A stretch of DNA of 64,000 nt, from NCBI GenBank assembly GCA_017302575.1, contig JAFLDD010000001.1, forward strand, positions 393,988 to 457,987, in the 5' to 3' direction. Of the stretch, positions 1 to 8,534 are shown in pieces; within the stretch, counting starts at the first letter, position 1, and each line of letters begins with the position of its first letter. The notes beneath the pieces are model-generated. The model made no database searches and had not been told where the DNA came from. It saw nothing but the letters and a program-made list of their open reading frames with translations. Position numbers and translations under genes: made by a program. This DNA comes from Alphaproteobacteria bacterium (GTDB taxonomy: Bacteria > Pseudomonadota > Alphaproteobacteria > Rickettsiales > UBA3002).

Positions 1-516
1 TCTTCTGCGTCCTTTATCAAGCAGCTAACGAGCCAATATAGGCCTGTAAAATTGGCGGGTATTGTAACGGGTAGTAAAATCAAGGTGTCACCGCGTGGTC
101 GATTTGCTTTTGTTCAGTTATCTGACGCAGAGGGGAATTTTGAAGTTTCAATTTTTGATGCAGAATTGCTCAATAGTAGCCACGAATTACTGACATCAGG
201 CACGGCGGTGCTTATTCATGCGGATGGTAAGGCGGATGAGAATGGTGCTCGTCTCATTGCCCAGAAACTCGAAAAATTGGATGCAGTCGCGCAGGATGTG
301 AAGGCGCAGTCGCTGATTGTGACGATTGGTGATGTAAATGAGATAAGTAAATTAAAGACCCTGCTCAATGTCGCGCCAAAGGGTGCTAAAGTGAAAGTAA
401 TCGTGCCGCTTGTTGAAGGCGACGTTCATATTGAGCTTGCGGAACAATACGATATCCCAACGACGGTACTTCAAGCGATTTATGCGTTGCCCAATATTAC
501 TGCTGAAGCTGCGTAA
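1..516 (+). CDS. dnaE: DNA polymerase III alpha subunit, C-terminal fragment
   Basis: The frame is open from base 1, so this is the 3' end of a gene that starts outside the window. The 171 visible residues form an OB-fold (tRNA_anti-type) domain: LAGIVTG, then RGRFAFVQLSDAEGNFEVSI, a pattern typical of the DnaE C-terminus, followed by the mixed alpha/beta tail that contacts the clamp loader and clamp. DnaE is the replicative polymerase catalytic subunit; its polymerase and PHP domains are not in view. The stop overlaps the 3' end of convergent pabB by 20 bases. The assignment rests on the OB-fold pattern and tail, so another OB-fold replication protein is possible but unlikely. Confidence 0.85.
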   Translation, partial: SSASFIKQLTSQYRPVKLAGIVTGSKIKVSPRGRFAFVQLSDAEGNFEVSIFDAELLNSSHELLTSGTAVLIHADGKADENGARLIAQKLEKLDAVAQDVKAQSLIVTIGDVNEISKLKTLLNVAPKGAKVKVIVPLVEGDVHIELAEQYDIPTTVLQAIYALPNITAEAA

Positions 517-1744
517 GCTCGATACCTAGGGCTTTGCAAATGCCACGCGCTTTAATGCGTGTTTCTTCAAGTTCTTTTGCTGGACTTGAATCAGCAACGA
601 TTCCACCACCTACTTGAAACTCAAATTGATTGTCCTTGATGATGATGGTGCGAATCACCACGGAGAAATCGCATTGGTTATTTTCACCAAGCCAGCCAAT
701 CGCTCCACTATAAATTCCGCGTTCTCGTTTTTCATGTGTGTTACACCACTCAATAGCGGCGATTTTGGGTGCGCCCGTCATTGACCCTGGGGGAAAACAG
801 GCTTTGAGGGCGTCCGTGCGTGTGAATGAATCTTGTAATTTGGATTCAATGGTCGAAATTAAATGGTGAATCGTTGCGTAGCTGTAAAGCCCCGACTGCT
901 CGGTGACGCGCACGCTGCCTGCCTCACTTACGCGCGCCAAATCATTGCGTAGTAAATCAACAATCATGAGATTCTCTGCGTGGTCTTTGGGGCTTTCAAG
1001 CAGTGCTTTGACGATGCGCGCATCGTCGTCGGCATTATCACTTCGTCCTGCACTGCCCTTGATGGGGCGGGCAGTAATCGTGTTATTACCGTCAATACTT
1101 AGAAAGCACTCAGGACTTGATGATATAATCGATGTGCCATTCCATTTCAGAAATGCGCTATAGGGTGCTGGACTTACCTCGCAGAGTCGCAAGAAAACGT
1201 CGAAGTGATGAGCGCCACTAATGTCGCCCCAATATTTGCGCGTCAAATTCGCCTGATAAAAATCACCAGCTTCTATGCGCTTAATCGTTGCTTCAATTGC
1301 GCTTATATAGGCGTGGTCAGTAAAATTACTGCATAAACCATTAATGGTTGGGCAAGGCGCGACCTCGGCCAAACCAAGGGTTTTTGGTAAATTTGGAATG
1401 TTGGTCCCGTGGTAAGTGAGGGTCTTGCTGTCGTGATCGAAAATAAAAAGATGTTCGGGCTTTGTGAAGCGTGCGGCGGGTAAATCGATAATGGTTGGGG
1501 AACTTGGATTGTAATGTTCGACAGCATGTCGCATCGCGTAGCTTAAATAGCCGAACCAGTTGCCGTGCTCGGGCATTTCGCTAAATGCGTCGAACTCTTT
1601 TGTTTGAAGTGCGCCGATACCTAAATAACTATAACGGCCTGTATGCGCCTCTTTTCTACCTGAATAGAGCAAAAATACATGAGGCTCATCACGAAAATGG
1701 TTGGCTAGCGCTAGTGGTTCGTGCCATGCAATGCTCATTGCCAT
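497..1744 (-). CDS. pabB: Aminodeoxychorismate synthase component I
   Basis: This 415-residue chorismate-binding enzyme makes 4-amino-4-deoxychorismate for folate synthesis. Signature segments are SSPECFLS, ARPIKGSAGR, LMIVDLLRNDLARV, and the C-terminal FPPGSMTGAPK and YSGAIGW blocks. The lysine of PIKG separates PabB from anthranilate synthase TrpE, which has PIAG. The usual PIKGT is PIKGS here, a conservative change. Length is normal for a stand-alone PabB. It overlaps pabC by 10 bases, so the two are translationally coupled. The glutaminase partner PabA is not in the window. Confidence 0.93.
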   Translation of the reverse strand: MAMSIAWHEPLALANHFRDEPHVFLLYSGRKEAHTGRYSYLGIGALQTKEFDAFSEMPEHGNWFGYLSYAMRHAVEHYNPSSPTIIDLPAARFTKPEHLFIFDHDSKTLTYHGTNIPNLPKTLGLAEVAPCPTINGLCSNFTDHAYISAIEATIKRIEAGDFYQANLTRKYWGDISGAHHFDVFLRLCEVSPAPYSAFLKWNGTSIISSSPECFLSIDGNNTITARPIKGSAGRSDNADDDARIVKALLESPKDHAENLMIVDLLRNDLARVSEAGSVRVTEQSGLYSYATIHHLISTIESKLQDSFTRTDALKACFPPGSMTGAPKIAAIEWCNTHEKRERGIYSGAIGWLGENNQCDFSVVIRTIIIKDNQFEFQVGGGIVADSSPAKELEETRIKARGICKALGIELTQLQQ

Positions 1745-2592
1745 GCCTCACGATGCGCATGTGTGTAATTCTCAATATCACTGCGCCATAATTTCTTAAG
1801 CGTTTCGGTCATTGCGTGATCAGCAAAATGGATGTTGAGCGGCTTAATGCCCTGAACGGGGTGAATGCCAATCCTGCCATTGATTATCCATAATGCTTCG
1901 GCGCTTTTCAGGCTGTCTAGTGGTTCGAGGGCGGTTTTTACGTCTGCCAACCGCATGATTGTTTCGCGCGTGCTTCCGCGCAGGCAACCTGTTTTTAGAT
2001 CTGGCGTGTATAACGTGCCGTCTTTGAGCCAAAGGATGTTGGCGCTTGCTGCCTCACACACCTTGCCGTCTTGCGATAGCAGGATTGCTTCTTCACAGTG
2101 ATGTTCCTCAGCTTCTAGCAGCGCGAGGGTGGAATTAAGGCCTTGGGCGATTTTGTGATTAACTGGCAAGGCGCTTAGCGAAGGCTTGGTATAATTACTT
2201 ACCCATAGATTATACTCATCTTTAGGGCCCGACATGTCGCGTAGGGATTCCATCACAATGGTTGGTGTGAGTGTTTGGGGGTGAGGGCGATAGCCACGAC
2301 TGCCAACGCCACGGCTAATGCTGATGCGTATAAAACCATCTGTTTGCATGTTCTTTTGAAGCAGCCCTTTGGTGGCGGCAGCCCAATCCTCGTTGCATGT
2401 GATATGCAGGGCGGCTAATCCCTCACTTAGGCGCTGCATGTGGAATTCCCATTGATAGGGAACTGCGTGATGGATGCGGATTGTCTCAAACAGCCCGTCA
2501 CCGAACCTGAAGCCGCGATCTGCCACGGGTATCAGCGCCTCTGACTCAGGCAGATATTGGCCATTAAGATAGATAAAACGAGATGGATTCAT
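1735..2592 (-). CDS. pabC: Aminodeoxychorismate lyase (PLP fold-type IV)
   Basis: This is a class-IV aminotransferase-fold PLP enzyme of 285 residues. It shows the N-terminal VADRGFRFGDGLFETIR block, the NHKIAQ lysine region and the CEAASANILWL segment typical of PabC/IlvE/D-amino-acid transaminases. Overlap with pabB favours aminodeoxychorismate lyase, which releases p-aminobenzoate and pyruvate. I start it at the methionine of MNPSRFIYLNG because family homology begins there; the frame is open 20 codons further up, but that would run into the divergent folB start. No strong Shine-Dalgarno is visible. The family alone does not exclude an aminotransferase. Confidence 0.82.
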   Translation of the reverse strand: MNPSRFIYLNGQYLPESEALIPVADRGFRFGDGLFETIRIHHAVPYQWEFHMQRLSEGLAALHITCNEDWAAATKGLLQKNMQTDGFIRISISRGVGSRGYRPHPQTLTPTIVMESLRDMSGPKDEYNLWVSNYTKPSLSALPVNHKIAQGLNSTLALLEAEEHHCEEAILLSQDGKVCEAASANILWLKDGTLYTPDLKTGCLRGSTRETIMRLADVKTALEPLDSLKSAEALWIINGRIGIHPVQGIKPLNIHFADHAMTETLKKLWRSDIENYTHAHREAWQ

Positions 2593-2634
2593 GCTTGCGG
2601 TATAGAGGGTTTTTATCCATAGTGCAGCCACTTT

Positions 2635-3045
2635 ATGACCTATTATCCGCATGTACTTAGTGTAAATCGTTTAGAGCTTGTCGCGCGCCTTGGTGTTACG
2701 AGTACGGAACGGCTTTCTCCCCAAAAAATTGAGGTTTCGTGCCGCTTTTATTATCCGCAAACGCCCGATTGTGCGCGGGATGATACGAGCCGCTTCATAG
2801 ATTATGAGATTACCACTCGTGTGCTTAGAGAATTGGTCGATAGCCAAGAGTTCCGCTTGATAGAGTATATGGCGATGCAATGTTATGATGCCCTGCGTCG
2901 AGTGGTAGACGAGCTTTCTGGCCCTGATGTTAAAATTTGGGTACAGATGCATAAGATATCGGCGCCGATTGCTAACCTGCATGGTGGTGCGGCGTTTACT
3001 TATAGCGATTTGCCTGCCGACGCGCGTATCGTAGCGGCTATGTGA
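2635..3045 (+). CDS. folB: Dihydroneopterin aldolase
   Basis: This 136-residue protein starts 42 bases from the divergent pabC start and is followed after one base by folKP. It converts 7,8-dihydroneopterin to 6-hydroxymethyl-dihydropterin. The pattern fits FolB: a GVTSTERLSPQKIEV segment (family: G-x-x-x-E-R-x-x-P-Q), then FIDYEI, and a late helix-strand unit with VKIWVQMHKISAPI. It is somewhat longer than the usual 120 residues and fairly divergent. Placement directly before folK-folP and folC strongly supports the call. Confidence 0.85.
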   Translation: MTYYPHVLSVNRLELVARLGVTSTERLSPQKIEVSCRFYYPQTPDCARDDTSRFIDYEITTRVLRELVDSQEFRLIEYMAMQCYDALRRVVDELSGPDVKIWVQMHKISAPIANLHGGAAFTYSDLPADARIVAAM

Positions 3046-3046
3046 C

Positions 3047-4252
3047 ATGCGCGGTATCTACCTAGGCATTGGCAGTAATATTGGCGACCGCGCCGCTTAC
3101 CTCGCGCTTGTGAAAAAACATTTCAAGGTTATTGCCGAATCTTCGATTTATGAGTCACCCGCATTATTGCCCGAGGATGCGCCCGTCACTTGGAACAAGC
3201 CGTTTTTGAATCAAGTGCTGGAGATTGAGAGTGACTTATCACCAGAAGCTCTCTTGTTAGACGTAAAGCGTGTTGAAGCATTGGCGGGGCGCAAAGATCG
3301 TGGGCGCTGGTCGCCACGCGAATTGGATATTGATATTTTAGCGTTCGGAAACACGCGCCTTGATACTGCGTCATTACAATTGCCGCATGCGGGAATTTCT
3401 TCGCGTGATTTTGTATTGCTGCCTCTGCGTGAGATTGCGCCAAGCTGGCCCAATATCCATGCCTTGATTGCGGATTTACCTGAGATTCGCGCGCGCATAT
3501 GGCGCAAGCGCACTCAGTTAATGGGTATTCTCAATGTAACTCCTGACTCTTTTTCGGATGGTGGAACACTTGAAACTGAAGCAGTGGCTTCGCGTTTTGA
3601 AGCAGTGGTCGATGCGGGCGCGGATATCATTGATATTGGCGGCGAATCCACGCGCCCGAACGCAGTGCCGCTTGAACATGAAGAAGAATGGGCGCGGATT
3701 AACTCGCCATTACACGCTATTATGTGCCATCCACTACGGCAGCGTGTTGCGATTAGTGTCGACACGCGCCACTGGAAAACTGCTAAGCGTGCGCTTGAGC
3801 TGGGTGTTGACGTTATTAATGACGTTTCGGGGCTTAGTGACGCTTCGATGATTGCGCTGCTCAAGGACTCGTTATGCGATATAGCGGTGATGCATTCGCT
3901 AACCATTCCAGCTGATAAAAATATAACTCTTCCAGATAATGCAGATCCAGTTGCTGAAGTATTGCGCTGGAAAGCGCAAATATTAGCGCTTGGTATACCC
4001 GAGCAGCGCTTGGTTTTTGATTGTGGTATTGGGTTTGGCAAAACGGCGGAGCAGTCACGTGTGTTGATTCAACGATTTTTAGAACTTAAAGCCAGTGGCG
4101 GCCGTTGGTTGATGGGGCATTCACGCAAATCATTTCTAGAAGTGCCTATGGAGCAGCGAGATGCTGCAACACTCGCTATTTCCAAGCGACTGGCGGCGCA
4201 AGGTGTCGATATGGTTCGTATTCACGATGTGGCGGGGCATTACGGATTATGA
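3047..4252 (+). CDS. folKP: Bifunctional HPPK-dihydropteroate synthase (FolK-FolP fusion)
   Basis: This is a two-domain folate enzyme of 401 residues. Residues about 1-150 are 6-hydroxymethyl-dihydropterin pyrophosphokinase: YLGIGSNIGDR at the start, then GRWSPRELDIDILAFG with the metal-binding D-I-D, and LPHAGISSRDFVLLPL. Residues about 160-401 are dihydropteroate synthase: MGILNVTPDSFSDGG, GADIIDIGGESTRP, ISVDTR, VINDVSG, DCGIGFGKT, LMGHSRKSF and VRIHDVAGH. A short linker (IWRKRTQ) joins them. Both active sites look intact. In most bacteria these are separate genes. It overlaps folC through ATGA. Confidence 0.95.
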   Translation: MRGIYLGIGSNIGDRAAYLALVKKHFKVIAESSIYESPALLPEDAPVTWNKPFLNQVLEIESDLSPEALLLDVKRVEALAGRKDRGRWSPRELDIDILAFGNTRLDTASLQLPHAGISSRDFVLLPLREIAPSWPNIHALIADLPEIRARIWRKRTQLMGILNVTPDSFSDGGTLETEAVASRFEAVVDAGADIIDIGGESTRPNAVPLEHEEEWARINSPLHAIMCHPLRQRVAISVDTRHWKTAKRALELGVDVINDVSGLSDASMIALLKDSLCDIAVMHSLTIPADKNITLPDNADPVAEVLRWKAQILALGIPEQRLVFDCGIGFGKTAEQSRVLIQRFLELKASGGRWLMGHSRKSFLEVPMEQRDAATLAISKRLAAQGVDMVRIHDVAGHYGL

Positions 4253-5451
4253 GTAATCGCGCCCAGTTATTGATCGATAAGCCAGTCGCCATTGCGGGGA
4301 TTGATTTGACCCTGACGCGATTTCAAGCGCTGCTTGATACGCTGGGTAACCCTGAGTTGCATTTGCCGCCAACGATTCATGTGGCGGGAACGAATGGCAA
4401 GGGCTCAACCATTGCGTTTCTGCGCGCGATGCTAGAGGCCGCTGGTAAGCGCGTTCATGTGTATACCTCACCGCATTTGGTGCGCAGTCATGAGCGTGTT
4501 CTATTGGCGGGTCGTGAAGTGGAAGATGATATATTTTGTGAAGCATTGGAAAAAGTAGCGCATGCTGAAGCGCACCACGCCATTACCGTGTTTGAGCGTA
4601 TTACAGCAGCAGCATTTTTATGTTTTGCGCAATCGAAGGCAGACTATTTGCTGCTGGAAACAGGTATGGGCGGTAGATTAGATGCAACGAATGTCACGCC
4701 AAAAATTTTGACGTTGCTAACGCCGATCGCCATGGACCATATGGAGTATCTTGGTAATAGCATCACCAAAATTGCGTCGGAAAAGGCTGCGATTATGCGT
4801 CCGAATGTTCCGTGCATCAGTGCGCCCCAGTCTTCCGACGTTGAAATATTATTTAAGGAGTATGCGGGAAATATTGGAGCACCGCTTAGTTTTGCGGTGG
4901 TAGATAAAAACCTAAGGCCCAATCTTTCTGGCGCGCATCAATATGTGAATGCTTCAGTTGCGGTGGCGGCGGCGCGTTATCTCAACCTTCCCGAATCAGC
5001 CATTCAGCAAGGGGTGGGGCAGGCATATTGGCCCGCACGATTACAAAAACTCACCCATGGCCCACTGGTCGAGATGTGGGGCGGTCGTGGTGATGTGATG
5101 TTGGATGGCGGGCATAACACACAGGCGGCAGAAGTCTTGGCGGACTGGGCGCGCCATAAGCAAGTGGTATTGGTCTGCGGCATGATGCGACGCAAAAGTG
5201 CCAGAGAATGGATGGGTACTCTGGCGCCGCACGTGCAGGAAGTCATTTGTATGCCGATTCAGGATACTGGGGCATTTAGCCCAGAAGAATTAGCAGAAGA
5301 AGCCAGAATTGCTGGAGTAAAGCAGGTATGCGCTGTGGCGGATATGAACGCGCTATGTGATTACATGAAGGCGCGCCCTGTGACATCGGCGCATGTGTTG
5401 GTGGCGGGCTCGCTCTATTTGGCGGGGGAAATCCTCAAAACCCATGGATAA
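4249..5451 (+). CDS. folC: Folylpolyglutamate synthase / dihydrofolate synthase
   Basis: This 400-residue Mur-ligase-like enzyme adds glutamate to folate or dihydropteroate. The P-loop is HVAGTNGKGSTIAFL, followed by YTSPHLVRSHERVL, the ETGMGGRLDATN block, TPIAMDHMEYLG and, in the C-terminal domain, MLDGGHNTQAA. The start is the ATG at 4249, which overlaps the folKP stop as ATGA; the frame is open further upstream, but that part lies inside folKP and has no homology. It completes a folB-folKP-folC operon. Confidence 0.95.
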   Translation: MSNRAQLLIDKPVAIAGIDLTLTRFQALLDTLGNPELHLPPTIHVAGTNGKGSTIAFLRAMLEAAGKRVHVYTSPHLVRSHERVLLAGREVEDDIFCEALEKVAHAEAHHAITVFERITAAAFLCFAQSKADYLLLETGMGGRLDATNVTPKILTLLTPIAMDHMEYLGNSITKIASEKAAIMRPNVPCISAPQSSDVEILFKEYAGNIGAPLSFAVVDKNLRPNLSGAHQYVNASVAVAAARYLNLPESAIQQGVGQAYWPARLQKLTHGPLVEMWGGRGDVMLDGGHNTQAAEVLADWARHKQVVLVCGMMRRKSAREWMGTLAPHVQEVICMPIQDTGAFSPEELAEEARIAGVKQVCAVADMNALCDYMKARPVTSAHVLVAGSLYLAGEILKTHG

Positions 5452-5478
5452 GCCGTGGTTTCGTGCTATATTGCCAGT

Positions 5479-5925
5479 ATGAATACGTTGGAACTACCCA
5501 AATTACATCGTCTGCATGAGCAGCTCATGGATTATTGGCAGCGCGTGGCAGATGGCCGTGCTATGCCGCTTGAATCTGACATCAACCCCGATGATTTGTT
5601 GGGAATTTGGCAGAATTGCTTCCTCGTGCGTGTGGGTGACGGCAGCTTTGCTTATGATTATCTCGGTGATGCGCTGGTCGAGGCGTATGGTGAAAACCTT
5701 ACTAGCCGCGAGATTTGTGAATCGCTTGTTTATCCGCATCCTGAGCCACTATTCCGCACGTTTCAGCAAGTAGCAGTTTCTGCACAACCCGTTTATGTAG
5801 ACGATGCGTTTACCAATAAAAATGGCATGCTCATCAAATACCGTTCATGTGTGTTGCCGCTCGCTAAAGCGGGAGAGCAGGGAGTTGCTTTCCTATTGGG
5901 TGGTATGCGCTGGAAGGCAGAATAA
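5479..5925 (+). CDS. PAS-domain protein (PAS_5 type)
   Basis: This 148-residue protein looks like a single PAS fold of the PAS_5 family (PF07310), common in alphaproteobacteria. Cues are a leading amphipathic helix with a YWQRVADGRAMPLESDINP segment, FAYDYLGDALVEAYGENLTSREICE, then IKYRSCVLPLAKAGEQGVAFLLGGMRW. No output domain is attached, so it is a lone sensor module or adaptor. I start it at MNTLELPKLHRLHE; an in-frame upstream start exists but adds no family sequence. It is followed with a 1-base overlap (TAATG) by the unrecognised gene at 5925. Confidence 0.65.
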   Translation: MNTLELPKLHRLHEQLMDYWQRVADGRAMPLESDINPDDLLGIWQNCFLVRVGDGSFAYDYLGDALVEAYGENLTSREICESLVYPHPEPLFRTFQQVAVSAQPVYVDDAFTNKNGMLIKYRSCVLPLAKAGEQGVAFLLGGMRWKAE

Positions 5926-6488
5926 TGAAGCCACGCCCCGAACATCTTGAGGTGCTAACGCTGAAGCAGAATCGCTTTGCTGACCCTGATCGCGTGCGCT
6001 ACCGTGTGTATCAATCATCGAGCGAATATATTGCGGTGATTGCTGAAAGTGCGCTTATGGCGATACGCATTTCTGGAGTGAAAGACCCATTCAAAGTGGT
6101 ACGAGACGTACCGAATGCCTATTCTTCTATCGAAAACGGGATGGTTCAGATCGAAGAAACATCTGAACGTGTGCCGATGCCAACCGTTAAGCCTGACATC
6201 AAGGCATTTGTGAATGAAGTGGCGGCAAAGGCAGCAGAAGATTTTATCACCTTAGCGCTTGCGGATCTGCATCACAAAAAAATATCCAACGAAGGTGTTA
6301 TTTCGCGCCACGATGGCATGAAAAGTTTGCGCGACATGCCAGAGGCCGCGCCAACACTGGTCAAAGCACCGGAGCCTGTGAAGCCAGCGCCTGTTATAGA
6401 AGAACCCGCGCCCATGGCTGCGGTTGAGGATACGGGTGATAGACCGCTCAGCCCCGAAGAAATTTCGAAATTACTGGGTGATGCGTAA
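5925..6488 (+). CDS. Unrecognised protein with proline-rich linker and LSPEE tail
   Basis: This 187-residue protein is not recognised. Residues about 1-95 look globular and beta-rich (RVRYRVYQSSSEYIAVIAES). Residues about 96-135 look helical. Residues 140-172 are rich in P, A and E, as a flexible linker would be. The last 13 residues, LSPEEISKLLGDA, form a short amphipathic helix resembling the docking peptides at FliM/FliN N-termini (LSQDEIDALL), though here at the C-terminus. Its ATG overlaps the stop of the PAS gene, so the two are probably co-translated and may act together. That functional link is inference. Confidence 0.5.
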   Translation: MKPRPEHLEVLTLKQNRFADPDRVRYRVYQSSSEYIAVIAESALMAIRISGVKDPFKVVRDVPNAYSSIENGMVQIEETSERVPMPTVKPDIKAFVNEVAAKAAEDFITLALADLHHKKISNEGVISRHDGMKSLRDMPEAAPTLVKAPEPVKPAPVIEEPAPMAAVEDTGDRPLSPEEISKLLGDA

Positions 6489-8483
6489 TTAAACGTCCAG
6501 CGCTTCTTTGAATTTGTCGCCGTAAAGCTCTGTTTGCTCGCGAATGAACTGGAAGCGCAATTCAGGTTTTTTACCCATGAGTTGGTTCACGCGCTCAGCA
6601 GTCGCATCCACATTATCTTCGGCAATCATGACTTTGAGCAAGGTGCGCTTGGTTGGGTCCATCGTCGTTTCTTTAAGTTGCGGGGCGGTCATCTCGCCCA
6701 AGCCCTTAAAGCGGCCGACTTCAATGCGGCTTTTGTGTTTGCCTTGCAGCTTCTCGATCAGCTTGGCTTTTTCAGCGTCGTCTTGTGCGTAGTAAGTCGT
6801 GCCGCCTGCGGTGATACGGTAAAGCGGTGGTTGCGCAAGGTACAGGTGACCCATGCGAATTAGGTCTGGCATCTGTTGATAGAAGAATGTCATGAGCAGC
6901 GACGCGATATGCGCACCATCAACGTCTGCGTCGGTCATGATCACGACTTTTTCATAACGCAGGTCTTTAATATTGAATGTGCTGCCTGTGCTGACGCCCA
7001 GCGCTTGCTGCAAGTCGCTGATTTCTTGGTTAGCGTAAATCTTCTCGCTGGTAGCGCTGGCGACGTTCAGAATTTTGCCACGTAGCGGCAAAACTGCCTG
7101 AGTTTCGCGGATACGTGCTTGCTTCGCTGAGCCACCTGCCGAGTCACCCTCTACCAAGAAAATCTCGGTACCTTGTGGGATGCTACGTGTACAATCAGCA
7201 AGTTTGCCAGGCAAACGCAGGCGTGATGTCACGTTCTGGCGCTTGATATTCTTTTCTTGTTTGCGGCGCAGGCGATCTTCGGCCTTGCTGATGATGTGAT
7301 TGATCAGCGCATTACCATTTTCCAGATTGCCTGAAAGCCAGTGATCGAACGGGTCGCGAATAGCGTTCTCAACTAAACGCACTGCCTCAGGGCTCATCAG
7401 ACGGTCTTTGGTTTGGCCTTGGAATTGCGGATCTTTAATGAACAGCGACAAAATCACCATCGTGCCTTGCATGATGTCGTCGGCGGTGATTTGGCCCGCG
7501 CGTTTATTCTTGGTCATTTCACCAAAGGATTTGATGCCTTTGTTGAGTGCGGCGCGAAGGCCTTGTTCATGTGTGCCGCCATCTGGCGTAGGAATGGTGT
7601 TACAAAATAGCGAGGCGTGACCGTCGTCCTCGAGAACAGGCCAAGCGATTGCCCATTCTACGCGGCCTTTACCATCGGCGAGTTCAGCATCACCCGTGAA
7701 CATTTCGCCCACAATAGGTTGGCCATGCAGTTCTTGTTGTAAGAAGTCACGCAAGCCGCCTGGGAAGTGAATCACGTCTTCTGCGGGGGTGGTTGCGACT
7801 TCGCTCAGTAAGCTTGGGTCACATTTCCAGCGAATTTCAACACCACGGAAGAGATAGGCTTTCGAGCGAATCAGCTTGTAGATTTTTTCTGGGCGATATT
7901 TTGCTTTAGTGCCGAAAATTTCTGCGTCGGGGTGGAAGGTCACAGTGGTGCCGCGACGATTTTTAATCTGGCCGATGTTTTTAATCTTACCTTGTGGAGT
8001 GCCACGGCTATAGCTCTGTCGATATAGCTGGCCTTCACGTGCCACTTCGACTTCCAGATGATCAGAAAGTGCGTTAACAACCGAGATACCTACACCATGC
8101 AGACCACCTGCGGTGTGATAAACCTTATCATTGAATTTTCCGCCTGCATGCAGCGTTGTAAGAATGACTTCCAGCGCTGAGACTTTGGGGAATTTAGGGT
8201 GTGGGTCAATCGGAATACCGCGACCATTGTCACGGATTACAACGGTGTTGCCCTCTTTCAATTCCACTTCGATCCATGTGGCAAACCCTGCTACGGCTTC
8301 GTCCATCGAGTTGTCGAAGACTTCGTTGATGAGGTGGTGCATCGCCGTTTCGTCGTTGCCGCCGATATACATACCGGGGCGGCGACGTACAGGCTCTAGC
8401 CCCTCAAGTACTTCAATGTCTTGGGCGGAGTAGCTCTGAGTCTTAAGTTTGGCGGTCGATTTAGCACTAAACATGTCGTTCAT
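6489..8483 (-). CDS. parE: DNA topoisomerase IV subunit B
   Basis: This 664-residue type IIA topoisomerase ATPase subunit has the GHKL ATP site (NEVFDNSMDEA, VIRDNGRGIP, TAGGLHGVGISVVNALS), the ATP-contacting QTK motif in GQTKDRL, and a TOPRIM region with VEGDSAGGSAKQAR and MTDADVDGAHI. ParE is favoured over GyrB by the RRRPGMYIGG start, the length near 660 and the absence of a GyrB-type insertion. It decatenates daughter chromosomes with ParC, which is not in this window. The protein ends on RFKGLGEMTAPQLKETTMDP and the usual C-terminal helices. Confidence 0.92.
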   Translation of the reverse strand: MNDMFSAKSTAKLKTQSYSAQDIEVLEGLEPVRRRPGMYIGGNDETAMHHLINEVFDNSMDEAVAGFATWIEVELKEGNTVVIRDNGRGIPIDPHPKFPKVSALEVILTTLHAGGKFNDKVYHTAGGLHGVGISVVNALSDHLEVEVAREGQLYRQSYSRGTPQGKIKNIGQIKNRRGTTVTFHPDAEIFGTKAKYRPEKIYKLIRSKAYLFRGVEIRWKCDPSLLSEVATTPAEDVIHFPGGLRDFLQQELHGQPIVGEMFTGDAELADGKGRVEWAIAWPVLEDDGHASLFCNTIPTPDGGTHEQGLRAALNKGIKSFGEMTKNKRAGQITADDIMQGTMVILSLFIKDPQFQGQTKDRLMSPEAVRLVENAIRDPFDHWLSGNLENGNALINHIISKAEDRLRRKQEKNIKRQNVTSRLRLPGKLADCTRSIPQGTEIFLVEGDSAGGSAKQARIRETQAVLPLRGKILNVASATSEKIYANQEISDLQQALGVSTGSTFNIKDLRYEKVVIMTDADVDGAHIASLLMTFFYQQMPDLIRMGHLYLAQPPLYRITAGGTTYYAQDDAEKAKLIEKLQGKHKSRIEVGRFKGLGEMTAPQLKETTMDPTKRTLLKVMIAEDNVDATAERVNQLMGKKPELRFQFIREQTELYGDKFKEALDV

Positions 8484-8534
8484 AGGGGGGCGAATATAGC
8501 CATAAACACCTTCACTGCAAGTGTTTCTGCGGGT

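Noticed and set aside
4105..4248. Extended N-terminus of FolC
   Set aside because: The extension lies inside folKP; the ATG at 4249 overlaps the stop in ATGA form and begins the family homology.
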